NCBI GenBank assembly: GCA_032209605.1
Contig: JASFXZ010000005.1
Span: 32,352,905-32,416,904 of the forward strand
DNA length: 64,000 bases
Origin: Mactromeris polynyma
Lineage: Eukaryota > Mollusca > Bivalvia > Venerida > Mactridae
Direction: 5' to 3'
The notes under the pieces are model-generated. The model was not told the DNA's origin, made no database searches, and saw nothing but the letters and a program-made list of their open reading frames with translations. Below are positions 13,901 to 22,375 of this stretch, piece by piece (the stretch's first letter is position 1; each line of letters begins with the position of its first letter). Both the position numbers and the translations under genes were made by a program.

Positions 13901-16900
13901 TCAGACACTAATCACAACAATAGTGCTAATTATATGCCTTTAATCGTTCGTTCATAACCACGCCTGTAACATGTAATGTATGTTGTGCTTAAATCTGATT
14001 TACGTATCACACCATATAATTCAATTCATATACACTGATGGCCATTAAAAGGCTAGTTACATCAAAATATCGCTTAAACGTTTAAATTCTTTTTATTTTC
14101 GATACTAAAAATCTGTTTTATATTACACATGCCAGAGTCTTGTAGAACAATAACTCCACTGACATATATTTATTTTATCTTGCGAATGAATCCATATATT
14201 CCAAAGGTAGCAACTTCTTAATTTCATTTTTACCCGTATTCACAAACTTGTTAACGACTGAATCTCAGTCTTAGACTTTAAAATGGTAAAGTTTCATTTT
14301 GTTCCTACGTTATTGTTACACAATATATTTTGATAAAACATGGGAAAAGTGTAGACTGAGTAACAAGAATGATTCAGGCAAAAATGTATTCGTTTAAATA
14401 TAATGAAAACAAAATGCTTGTAAATTTAATTTTTGCACTTTAAAAGTCTGAGATTCAGTCTTATAACGTTTGTGAATACAGGCCCTGTAGTCATATTAAA
14501 ATAACGTATCCCGGAGATATTATTTGTTTGTACCAATAAACAACAAAACACTGCATGTATATGAACTAAACTCCGAATCAAATATGCAAGTGCCATATAT
14601 ACCTGGTTCATTTAAGGATTTGCATTTCTGTAAGCTGGTATCCTGACAATCTACAAACGATGGCTTACGATATATGCCAAAGGTAGCAACTTCTTAATTT
14701 CATTTTTAATATGCGTTAGTAGTTGTAACAACCAGGACCCGTATTCACAAAGACTGAATCTCAGACTTAGACTTTAAAATGGTTAAGTTCCTACGTGATT
14801 GTTACACACTATATTTTGATAAAACATGGCAAAAGTGTAGAGTGAGTAACAAGAATTATTCAGGCAAACATTTATTCGTTTAAATATAATAAAAACAAAA
14901 TGCTTATAAATTAATTTTTGCACTTTTAAAGACTAAGTCTGAGATTCAGTCTTATAACGTTTGTGAATACGGGCCATGTAATCATATAAAAGTAATGTAT
15001 CCCGGAGATATGATTTGTTTGTACCCGTAAACAACACGACACTACATTTATATGAATTAAACTCCGAATCAAATCTGCAAGTGCCATATATACCTGGTTC
15101 ATTTAAGGCTTTGCACTTCTGTAAGCTGGTATCCTGACAATCTACAAACGATGGCTTACCATCACACAGGTTGCTTTCAATTGGCTCGCATATTCCTATA
15201 ATGCATGGATTACAATATAAACAGCATTGTTAGCTATAAATAAACTGGTATCTCGCGCAAAGAAATGCTCAAGCAATTAATTGGACAATTATTTACTTCT
15301 AGGTATTAGCTTTAATGTCTCGTGATTGCAAATTTATCCACAATGTCTCTTCTGCGACTTCGCATCCTGATGTATTGGGAAGTTGTTAGCTTGCGATTTT
15401 TACATCGACAGACCACGCTTCTTATATTAGCGAATATATAAATACGAACATTTAAATAACGGATTTAGCGCTCAATATTGTACGATTCCAGGGCTCTAGA
15501 AATTTTCTTTAAGTACAGCTGTCCCGGACTAGTGAACTTGTTGACTTGTTCGGCATGGGAAGTTAGTTGTACAAGCATAGAATAGGGTACGGATTAACAG
15601 TAAAGTAGGCGTACGTAACATACTTGTCCCGGACTGAGTTCAACTCAACTGTTTGTAGCCCGAATCGGCAATTAGACATATCTGGGACATCGGGATAGTG
15701 GATTTCTAGAACCCTAGATTCATCAAACAGATTCACATATCAAGGGACACGGGCATTACCTGGATGTGACAGGCCAGTGGTATATTTGGGGTTTGCACCA
15801 GGTGTCCATTCACAGTCGGGATCGCCTAGCTCCTTACCGTTCGTCTTACCGTCACCATCAGAATCCATACCGCATATATCTTCATTCCAAACCTGAAAAC
15901 ATTATTTTTATCTTCGTAAAGAGCGCAATAAAGAAATTGAAATATTTACATTTAAGTCGTATGTAATGTAAAAAGCCGTACATGCATCCAACTAAATATA
16001 TCATGTTTTATAATGTACCAGTCACACACACGGTGCGGATAGCTACGTCTAGCCACGGATATAAACGTAGTAATCCATATCGATCCATACCTGAGCCGTA
16101 CCTCAACGTAGTAATCCGTATCAATCCGTACCAACACTTGGTCAAAACGTATTCAAGACTTACGCCAAACTTGCAAGTTTCTCCAACTTTTGAACGTGCA
16201 GAACGGTTGGAGCGATCCGTGGCCATTTGGGCGTGACTTTGGTCCGTAGTTAAACGTACTAAAACGTAGTTATCCGTACTGAAACGTACCTAACCGTAGT
16301 TGGACGTAGTTATCCGAGGCTGCACGTACTTAAACGTAGTTCAACGTAGTTCACCGCAGACCCGTCCACGCGCTTGGCAAGTTGCAAGCCGCAGTAAAAC
16401 GTAGTTCAACGTAGTACGCCGTACCTATCCGCGTCCTGTAGTTTTTTGTTTCCCGTTTCTCACCATTTTTTTGCCGTGCTAAGACGTACTTCTCCGTACT
16501 TATCCGTGTCCCTCACGGACCAATCACATGCGCGCCGTGCCTCAACGCAGGACATATCCGTGTGTGTGACAGTACCATTAAGTACAGTTGATTTACGCCA
16601 TTATTATGTAACAAGGGGTTAATGCAGAAACCGCATTTAAGCCGGATTTTTCATTATGCAAGTAAGACCCATATTTACCTTTGTCTAGTATGTGTATATT
16701 ATCCAGACACATATTATGACAAAGTTTCATGAAGATTGGACAAAAACTGTTGAATTTATGACAGGAAAAACACTTTAACGCAAAATTAAAAACATCCGAC
16801 CGCACGCCAGACCGGTTTTCGCAAATATATAAGCCAAATCTTTTTCGCCGAAAATTCCGGCTAATTCCCGTACTTGCTTTGCATCTATTACTTTCTGAGA

Positions 16901-18258
16901 AATGGGCGGAGACTATTTCACATTCGATAAAAACATTACATTTTTTGCATATAAAGACTAGGCGACATAAAATAGTAGCAGACACACTGTTCTTACATCT
17001 ACTTGTAAAGACGGCATCAAAATAATATTACATACACCCAGTTAATTTATTGCATACGTTAAAGAAGTAGGCTAGGTCACTCCCTATATATGAGCGCCGC
17101 TGTACGATTTCCAACCTCTTCTTTAAGTGAAGTCATTTCAAGAAAACGTCACATGTGACGTCACTAAGTACTGAGAGTAAGCAATATTTGTCCCATAAAG
17201 CAGTGACCATATGGAGTAAAACATTGTTTCCTGCTTGCACATAGTGACATCAGATGTGACATTTTCTTGAAATGACGTTACTTACAGAAGAGGTTGTAAA
17301 TCCAACATCAGCGCTCCTATATACTTACGAGTCCATTCAGTTTGAAGTGAAGCCCAAATACATTCCTTGTTCCAGCACCACCTTTATTCTCATGTCCAAC
17401 GCCTTCCCATATTGCGTCTTCTATACAGGGATGCGGAACTGCACGCCCATTGGGGATCTTGTCCCTAAATGACTGATGACCGAGACACGTAGCCACGAAC
17501 AGGCACACAAGAAGGAACCTGCAAGTGATACGCAAGTGCAATATGAACTTTCAGTTGAAGTCTCCAATCTAACGATTCGTTCGTAGCTGAAGTGATCGAT
17601 CTGCATATTCCCTGGTAATATTAACTGCAATTTGTGACGTGCGTGGATTTCTAATTACCTTGGAAAGTTCAGTAAAACCTCAATAATAAGACCCTTGAAG
17701 ACTTGTCTTCTTATTGAGAATGCCTCAATATTGAGGTTGAACAATGAGCAAAACAGTGTAAATTGTATTCTTAATTTTGAGGTGGTCTTACTTTTGAGAT
17801 GGCTTTAAGTGCGGTTTACTCTATAAATACGCTGTATACGAAAAGCTTATCATATATCTCATTAAATTTTCGTTCACTCGACCCAGTAAATTAGTACACA
17901 GTTTGTCCCTTGTTTCACAGTGTAAACGATTGTTTAGAGGAAAATTAAAGGTTACACTCATTGACAGAAAATAATTCGTTTTTTTGAAATCACATTGGGG
18001 TCAATACAGTCAAACATGTGCGAGCTCATCTCTGAAGGGAGAAAACCATTTATAGTTTATGTAGTTAACTAGATATTAATCGCGTGAACCACTTAACATT
18101 TATATAAAATAGATCGTCCGTTCTAAAAACCTAGGGGTTAAGTGGTGACAGTTGTGATCAGAATGAATATCAATTAAACAATTATTAAATTATTCTAATT
18201 TTATTATTTTAAATTTTCTACAAATTTCTTCGAAATATTCATACCTTAATCCGACCAT
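7618..18258 (-). CDS. Temptin-domain copper type II monooxygenase (PHM/DBH/MOXD-like), copy 1
   Basis: Eleven coding exons: 18258-18245, 17518-17329, 15892-15760, 15195-15094, 13781-13605, 12688-12522, 12040-11797, 11397-11304, 10674-10511, 8889-8796, 7903-7618. They total 1,665 nt, or 554 residues, and all phases match. Layout: signal peptide (about 1-18), temptin-like domain (about 19-146) with a canonical EF-hand loop D78-E89, PHM N domain (about 148-263) with H196/H197 and H263, PHM C domain (about 264-428) with H338-M-H340 and M412 in DEMC, a Cys-containing tail, and a final hydrophobic run after small residues (TNAGAT) suggesting a GPI signal. Family members hydroxylate small amines or peptide C-termini in the secretory pathway using copper and ascorbate. 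The usual DBH DOMON domain is absent and the temptin module takes its place. The substrate cannot be inferred. The gene looks intact. Confidence 0.9.
8250..8420 (+). repeat. Dispersed SINE-like repeat (CATACAG-GGGGAC family)
   Basis: Related copies lie at about 30,830-31,000, 39,290-39,420, 49,090-49,240 (reverse) and 50,985-51,120. Shared words are ACATACAGRGAGGGG and AACAACACAGNATCATCAACGAAC. It lies in the intron between exons 10 and 11 of gene copy 1. No protein is likely; open frames here are shadows. Confidence 0.5.
8796..8889 (-). CDS. Copy 1 exon 10
   Basis: Encodes ECVAWKSLSQCEARNQ and the following residues (429-460). CVAW is the conserved post-catalytic motif recognisable in all three gene copies of the window. 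The acceptor is TTACAG and the donor GTAATT. Confidence 0.85.
9310..9395 (-). repeat. tRNA-like (B-box) repeat remnant in intron 9
   Basis: On the minus strand there is GGTTCGGTTCGAGCCCCGAT, a B-box-like motif. The same motif stands at about 32,460-32,520 in copy 2. No cloverleaf was found. Confidence 0.3.
9868..10440. mobile_element. Copy-1-specific ~570-bp intronic insertion
   Basis: Copy 2 passes directly from TTTTAAACCACGTGATTGCC to AGACTCGTGTAAATACG (near 32,910), whereas copy 1 has about 570 extra bases. The insert contains a dispersed repeat whose relatives are at 12,160-12,300, 34,965-35,110, 49,370-49,510 and 52,020-52,195 (shared words such as GGAATGGCCTGGC). I see no clear terminal repeats. 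Confidence 0.5.
10511..10674 (-). CDS. Copy 1 exon 9 (CuM methionine)
   Basis: Encodes residues 375-428, including SPVQLHPGDELKTTCMFNAT and VDEMCLAFITYYP. The Met of DEMC (residue 412) corresponds to Met314 of rat PHM, a ligand of the CuM site. The donor is GTAAGT. Confidence 0.9.
11304..11397 (-). CDS. Copy 1 exon 8
   Basis: Encodes GRAQYTERIREGVSTPLAMD followed by HVYDFNSPITHA (residues 343-374). This is the strand segment after the HxH copper motif in PHM-type C domains (compare the YDFNYQ region of DBH). The donor GC|GTATAT gives the phase needed by exon 9. Confidence 0.8.
11797..12040 (-). CDS. Copy 1 exon 7 (CuH third His; CuM HxH)
   Basis: Encodes residues 262-343. HHWNNP supplies the third CuH histidine (H263) and SNHMHLIG supplies the CuM pair H338/H340. 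Between them lies DSSGMVFHLTPKLR and the IPPG loop. The acceptor TTTAAG has only a weak pyrimidine tract but is conserved in copy 2. Confidence 0.9.
12160..12300 (-). repeat. Dispersed repeat in intron 6
   Basis: Minus-strand copy of the repeat also found at 9,890-10,050, 34,965-35,110 (the copy 2 equivalent), 49,370-49,510 and 52,020-52,195. The family has no coding potential. Confidence 0.45.
12522..12688 (-). CDS. Copy 1 exon 6
   Basis: Encodes residues 206-261, with CGGEMDACRSIIAVWTAGGD and the ECFDENMGFLVGT stretch. This matches the ACR-AVWA-GG-x-FxxPxNVGxPxG block of DBH/PHM N domains. Cys residues here form conserved disulfides in the family. Confidence 0.9.
13605..13781 (-). CDS. Copy 1 exon 5 (CuH His-His pair)
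   Basis: Encodes residues 147-206. TTYMCMTLEFP and FDPLISNLEIMHHTLVYGC correspond to the start of the PHM N domain. The HH pair (196/197) equals His107/His108 of rat PHM. The acceptor is TTTTCAG and the donor GTAAGT. Confidence 0.92.
14233..14483. mobile_element. MITE with CCCGTATTCACAAA inverted ends (a)
   Basis: The left end is CCCGTATTCACAAA and the right end TTTGTGAATACAGGCC. Inner arms around CTGAATCTCAGNCTTAGA are also inverted. Related copies are at 14,738-14,975 and 37,059-37,291. Confidence 0.7.
14603..14668 (-). pseudogene. Truncated duplicate of exon 4
   Basis: 66 of 102 nt of exon 4, with its GTATATAT donor, but cut at GGTAAGCCATCG and without an acceptor. It probably cannot be spliced in. 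It keeps the Lys-Ser codons seen in copy 2, whereas the functional exon of copy 1 reads Lys-Ala. Confidence 0.75.
14738..14975. mobile_element. MITE with CCCGTATTCACAAA inverted ends (b)
   Basis: Second member, inside the second unit of the internal tandem duplication. The ends are GACCCGTATTCACAAA and TTTGTGAATACGGGCC. Confidence 0.7.
15094..15195 (-). CDS. Copy 1 exon 4 (end of temptin-like domain)
   Basis: Encodes residues 113-147, beginning GICEPIESNLCDGKPSFVDC. It is a Cys-rich linker closing the temptin-like part (four Cys). The acceptor is TATAG|G and the donor GTATAT. Confidence 0.85.
15489..15716. mobile_element. hAT-like MITE in intron 3
   Basis: The ends are CAGGGCTCTAGAAATTTT and GGATTTCTAGAACCCTA (inverted), with a 5-bp direct repeat GATTC outside both (15,484-15,488 and 15,717-15,721). 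A version lacking its left end stands in copy 2 at about 37,700-37,905. A CCCGGACTxAGT motif also repeats inside. Confidence 0.55.
15760..15892 (-). CDS. Copy 1 exon 3 (temptin EF-hand loop)
   Basis: Encodes residues 69-113: VWNEDICGMDSDGDGKTNGK then ELGDPDCEWTPG. This is the most diagnostic temptin block (CxMDSDGDGxTNGxELGDPxCxW). The 12-residue loop D78-E89 has all calcium-coordinating positions of an EF-hand. Confidence 0.93.
16021..16571. mobile_element. 551-bp MITE with GTCACACACACGG ends, copy 1 intron 2
   Basis: It is flanked by a 6-bp direct repeat GTACCA (16,015-16,020 and 16,572-16,577) and absent from the same place in copy 2 (near 38,212). The inverted ends are GTCACACACACGG and CCGTGTGTGTGAC. 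The inside is packed with short CGTA-containing words (AACGTAGT, CCGTAC). No coding frame is convincing. Confidence 0.75.
17091..17316. mobile_element. Palindromic MITE 12 nt from the exon 2 splice donor
   Basis: About 226 bp, nearly one full hairpin: arms GAGCGCCGCTGTACGATTTCC and, inverted, GATTTACAACC near the other end. A 7-bp direct repeat CTATATA lies at 17,084-17,090 and 17,317-17,323. Absent from copy 2. Its right target duplication overlaps intron position +6. Confidence 0.75.
17329..17518 (-). CDS. Copy 1 exon 2 (signal core and first half of temptin domain)
   Basis: Encodes residues 5-68. After the FLLVCLFVATCLG hydrophobic core come FRDKIPNGRAVPHPC and WEGVGHENKGGAGTRNVFGL, matching the start of Aplysia temptin-type proteins. 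There is no in-frame ATG. The exon opens after TCACTTGCAG with G|TTC, so it needs an upstream exon ending in phase 2, supplied by 18,245-18,258. Confidence 0.92.
17669..17824. mobile_element. pogo/Tigger-like MITE, copy at unit 1 boundary
   Basis: Starts CAGTAAAACCTCAATAATAAG and ends in GGTTTACT. The colinearity of the two duplication units stops here (here and 39,073). A third copy (44,311) precedes the same upstream block as this one. Confidence 0.65.
18245..18258 (-). CDS. Copy 1 exon 1 (14-nt micro-exon)
   Basis: ATGGTCGGATTAAG followed by a GTATGA donor. Joined to exon 2 it gives MVGLRFLLVCLFVATCLG, a textbook signal peptide, in the required phase. The same 14 nt plus donor recur at 45,079-45,092 and 47,509-47,522. 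The context is AACAATGG. Confidence 0.75.
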
Positions 18259-18446
18259 TGTTACTTTCCAATTAAATTTTGTGCGGCGGATATGAATTTT
18301 CTCTCTGTAGGAAACGGTTGCGACCAATTCAGATGCTACTGGACAGTACCTGAATTTCTATCCAATATTTCCGTATACAAATCAGTTTAATTTAACTGTA
18401 TATGTTTCTCCTTACATAACTATCCTATTTGTACAATATTATTGGG

Positions 18447-18452
18447 TTTATA
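18447..18452 (-). promoter_or_regulatory. Candidate TATA box, gene copy 1
   Basis: GGGTATAAACCC on the minus strand, about 190 bp upstream of the ATG. GGTATAAA is kept in all three exon-1 blocks (also 45,281-45,286 and 47,716-47,721). Confidence 0.45.
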
Positions 18453-18984
18453 CCCCGCGTTTTTACCTCATTACGCATATAAGATACGCATCAGTGATCA
18501 TAAATAAGGAAGTTTTCTCACAGCAATATAAACGAGTCTTTAGCGAATTTTTTGTTAGCCTTCAAAACGACTTTAATAATGTGATATTTGAATACGAACG
18601 TATATTCTATTTGTATCGTAAATTGTAAATACACATTCAGTCAATAATAATTTGAAGGTTAACATTTGTTGTGCAACATAGAAAACGCCGAGATGTTATG
18701 TTTGCTGGTCTCTCCATATCCAACCATATCCAAAATGGATTTTGGTAAATTCACCGGAATTCAGTGGATTTCGGTAAGGTAACGTACCCTTTATCGAAAG
18801 GTTAACCAATCCGCGTCAAGATAACACACGTTGTTCGGTTCAAAATGTAAATTGATTCCTGGGTGGCGCTAGAACTTTTACAACTTTCGCAAGTCAGTGT
18901 CAGAAATTTCGAAAATGTCATATTCGGTTTGTATCTTATAAAATTCCACCAAGATAGCCAAATATACTAAGTTTGTCAGGTTTT

Positions 18985-19617
18985 ATGGACGGTATAACGT
19001 TGCAAAACACACATACTTAATTTCAGCTATGTTTGTAATCATTTGACTTGTTGGATGATTCATTGAAATACTTGCTTGAGATTGATATATCCACCTTATG
19101 CAGTGAAATTATCAAAATATAAATAAATCAAAAAACAATCTAATACATTTTCTGCGCAGTGCAATTTTGCTGTTATATCTACATTTATTTAAGAATGAAC
19201 TGTAGGTCAAAATCTTAAGTTAATCATATTCAATGCTTTCATACGGTTTTAATTAAACGAGATGCGTCTATAGCGGTGCATATACTAAATAATCGGATTT
19301 TCTACAATTTCTATAACGAATAAACAAATTATATTATGCTAATTTACATTTGAAAGAATTCAAATATCAACCAATGTTTAACACAACGTGTATTTTGCAT
19401 ATCGCATCTTCCTTTTATGAAAGGAGCATAAATATAACTTATGATTTTGGGCCATAAATTAATCTTCAAGTTTATATAAATTTTGTAAAATATTGTAGCT
19501 TAAATTACTCAGCAAAGTATGAAAGAATGTATTGCCTACGGACATTCAATTCAATCACCTCTAATCCGAACTTTATAGTTTGTCCGAAGGGTGTTCGGAT
19601 TAGGGAGTTTCCACTGT
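18985..19617. mobile_element. Diverged relative of the 5,765-6,259 Tigger-like half-element
   Basis: Begins TTTTATGGACGGTATAACG and ends GGGTGTTCGGATTAGGGAG with a TTTCCACTGTCA terminus, the same end as the nested element of unit 1. It sits upstream of the promoter block of gene copy 1. Confidence 0.5.
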
Positions 19618-20399
19618 CAAGTAATTATGTGTATAACATGTGTCGCCAATCTTACCCGTCAACAAATAAAAGTATATTAAGCGGTCAATAAAAGGTATGA
19701 CTTATTGTATTGTTCGACCTATCTATGGTGAACAATGAATGAAATGATAGCTAGGGACCACAAATCCTGTTCGAGTGTTCGACCTATATCTGTTCGAGTG
19801 ATCTACTGTTAGATAATATGAAATAAGAAGGGGTTTCGCCGGGACTTAAGAACCTGTTCGAGGTATCTACTTTGTTCGAGCCAAAACTGTTCGAGGTTTT
19901 GAAGTTTTACTGTAGTACCTGTATCCAGTAATACAGTGTTACAAGACACAAACTTGGACGTGTTTTCGCCCCCTCGATTCGATTTATTGATAGCTGATTC
20001 CCGTGCGTGTAATCAAGTAAAATATACAGATTTAATCTTAACGGAATCTTCGCATAAACATATTTGTAGAAGATATTAAACTTACCTTGCATACGTTGAG
20101 AGAGCCGGGAATAACTGTGTTTAAAATCACAGAATGTACCGTCGCCATTTTAAAGAAATTTCTCAAGTAGATAAGATACCTATAGACGTATTTTATTTAT
20201 TGAAAGCAATCTTAGATAAAAAACGGATATTTGAGACTAAAATGGGCTATTTAAGACCAAAATAATTCTAAGATGTTTTGTGAATAGCTCTTAAGAAATA
20301 TTTTAAACTTAAGTCAAATTTTGTCATATTTGAGAATTTTCTAGCAGATAAGAGAAATGTTTTTATCTAAGATGCTTTGTGAATACCAACCCTGGCCTA
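19618..20399. other. Intergenic stretch without a supported gene
   Basis: Short repeated words (GTTCGAG, CTGTTCGAGG) around 19,710-19,900 look like the end of another TE. A TTTGTGAATA motif near 20,280 and 20,380 resembles ends of the GTATTCAC MITE family. An open ATG block with a good donor on the minus strand (20,149-20,087) has no partner exon that I could find. Confidence 0.5.
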
Positions 20400-21674
20400 C
20401 TAAACTCGACAATTTTCTCAGCGCTACGCGCCTGTGTACTTTTAATCTGTTCAAAACGTTTGGAACAAATCCCGATTGCAACAAAACCTGTTTAATCTCA
20501 GATCCGATCTGTAAAGTTTTTTCGTAAATTTCCCCGCAACTAAACCATCGTCTATATACATACAATGTACTTACAAGCCTTCTGCTCTCCATTTTGAAAT
20601 TAAACGTCTTGTCAGTTTTGTAAATACATAGCATGCAGAAGACAAACACAATTGTAAAACTAAAAACTTTAACAGCTGACTGCATTCTTCGTAATTCCAT
20701 GCAAAGCTTAAAAATCGGTATGTGCCTTGAACATTTCAACAAAATGATACGCACTTGTATGGTCAAACTTGATCATATAAAAACCTTTTTGCAAAAAAAC
20801 TAGCGCGACTTTAACATCCTCATACTTAGCGGTTTGTTTCCCATAAATGTTTATTTACAATACGTAAATCAAGGATAGGCCTTTTCTTGCCTGAAATGTT
20901 AATTGACACAGTCTATGGATTGACAATATAGTGTAGCATTTCTCAATCAATCCTCTGTCTAGACCTTTATGGCTTCTGTAACAAATGCGGATTCTTGAAA
21001 TGCAGATCTACTATTTTTAACAAAACTCCTTGTAGGCACGGAATAAAATGAAATTTTATAACAAAGTTCAATGTTGTCTAGAACAAAAGTATTTGCATTA
21101 ATATTTTTCCAAAACAACATATTTTTCTTCAGCCTGCCTCTAACAATTATATGTTTTTGTCCTTGCTCATACACAAAATAGCCATGCGTAAAACAATTGT
21201 AATCGATACTATACTCATCTTTAACGTCCGAATTATTTCTTGACGCTCGACGTGTCTCCTGCTGCACGTCTGGTGACAAGGGGACAGTCCTTCCGGAAAT
21301 GGCGGAAGTCGTCGCAAGCGAAACATGATCTAGGCGCTAGGTCCGTAAATTGTTTAAACGGATATATGGCTGCTGCATGACTGGTCTTGGCATGTATGCT
21401 GGAAAGGACGCTGGTTCAGTAAAAGCGTCGCTGCTAGGACGGCTGACAGTAGAAATTGCAGATTTATTAAGCGCGCGGTTCTCTGCTTTGTAAATTTGTT
21501 CTCATCTTCGCTGTCGCTAACTAGCGGGTTAGATTCGTACAACCGTACTGTCTCCCAACCGCCAGGAGAGGAGTCTGCAATTCTTATAAGCTTTTTGCGC
21601 TTACGTAGTTTCTCACTAATCTCTTTCAGTAACTCCGTTCTATAGTCCACCTTATTTGTGTCTCTAATTCCCAA
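20400..21674 (-). mobile_element. Decayed DIRS/Ngaro-type retrotransposon fragment
   Basis: Three minus-strand frames run in order. 21,674-21,354 has KKLIRIADSSPGGWETVRLYES and a DSEDENK stretch, typical of the region before DIRS reverse transcriptase. 21,279-20,959 has HIIVRGRLKKNMLFWKNI and SFVKNSRSAFQESAFVTEAI, the DIRS RT start. About 20,560-20,440 has IGSEIKQVLLQSGFVPN, a later RT block. The parts are out of frame with each other and the RT core between them is missing. Tyrosine-recombinase sequence was not seen. This is dead TE sequence. Confidence 0.65.
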
Positions 21675-22271
21675 TCGATCGCTCGTCGTCTATTGTATTA
21701 TACACGAACACGGATTTTAAGCAAAAAAACAGGTAGGCCTATTAATGTGTCGGCTGCCCAAAGCTTGCTGATGTGTTCATGGTTGCGTTAGGTGTTCGAG
21801 CGACACAGAGGCTTGGTCCTACTGGATTCAGAACATTTGTAAGGTAATGCAAAACTTGTTTACAATTGAATCTCGTTTAATTGACAACCTTCTATCCAAA
21901 TACTTGGTATCATCCAAAATCAATATAAGGTCCCGATGTATATTGTTAGGCACGTCAAATTGAAATGGGCAGTGCGAAACCATGTATTATTTGAAATACA
22001 ATTTTGGACTCGATTTATTTGAATGAACGAGGTTTGTCTGTGCATTGATTGTGAAACTCTGTATCTTACAACTTGTAATATTCAATTTCAAGACTATGTA
22101 ATTATCCACCTTTAAGTATATTGGAATACATACATGAATACTGTGGTCTATTGAGTCGCAATATCTTTTAAAGGCTGAGTAAAGCATTGTCTTTGTTAAG
22201 GTAACATGTATGAAGTTTGACTTATAATATGACTTAACAATGATCTATTCTTTATCATTTGCTCATTTCAG

Positions 22272-22375
22272 GAAATGTAGACTAAACAAGAAAGGCATTA
22301 CGAATGCTACAATTGACATACTGTTTATTGATATGCAGAGAAAATGGGAACATGTAAATGCGGAGAGAACGACGG
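22272..22375 (+). CDS. Candidate penultimate exon of an unidentified plus-strand gene
   Basis: An acceptor TCATTTCAG, an open 104-nt block encoding KCRLNKKGITNATIDILFID then MQRKWEHVNAERTT, and a donor ACGG|GTGAAA in phase 1. That phase matches the exon at 23,781. A still weaker upstream exon (21,792-21,838, ending TT|GTAAGG in phase 2) would also fit. I do not recognise the protein. Confidence 0.35.

Larger units (their letters stand above)
14211..15161. repeat. Internal tandem duplication of intron 4 / exon 4 in copy 1
   Basis: About 466 bp are duplicated head to tail (units starting CCAAAGGTAGCAACTTC at 14,211 and 14,677). Each unit holds one CCCGTATTCAC MITE and exon 4 sequence. Copy 2 has a single unit (about 36,995-37,480). 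The first unit carries a partial exon 4 that lacks its 5' 36 nt. Confidence 0.8.
1..17670. repeat. Segmental duplication, unit 1 (left end outside window)
   Basis: This stretch aligns colinearly with 24,676-39,074, from the first bases of the window (a GGCATATGTGCTGCT start in both) to a pogo-like MITE at 17,670/39,074. The units differ mainly by discrete insertions and deletions. Unit 1 alone has insertions at about 1,476, 4,862, 9,868, 15,489, 16,021 and 17,091. It also has about 1.3 kb (2,745-4,035) that is missing from unit 2. Apart from those insertions and the gene at 7,618-18,258, about 1-7,100 is non-coding 3' flank in which I see no convincing exon except the candidate at 7,198-7,283. 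Confidence 0.9.
18113..18970. repeat. Promoter/exon-1 block, copy A
   Basis: About 850 bp nearly identical (roughly nine differences by eye) to 44,943-45,795, and more diverged from 47,421-48,115. Sequence just outside (17,825-18,110 against 44,640-44,940) is clearly less similar. The block contains coding exon 1 and a conserved TATA-like motif, so it is likely the promoter region of the monooxygenase gene. Confidence 0.75.

Noticed and set aside
16593..16985. Minus-strand 130-codon frame in intron 2
   Set aside because: The region is intronic and shared with copy 2, where deletions and a C run (38,411-38,423) break the frame, so it is not conserved as coding.
17539..17541. Start of the temptin protein at a TTG just before exon 2
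   Set aside because: Neither copy has an ATG there. The sequence is a splice acceptor (CACTTGCAG), and a phase-matching ATG exon exists upstream.
20087..20149. Minus-strand block starting MATVHSVILNTVIPG with an AAG|GTAAGT donor
   Set aside because: It looks like a first exon, but its phase does not fit temptin exon 2 (it gives an early stop) and no partner exon was found. It may be TE-derived.
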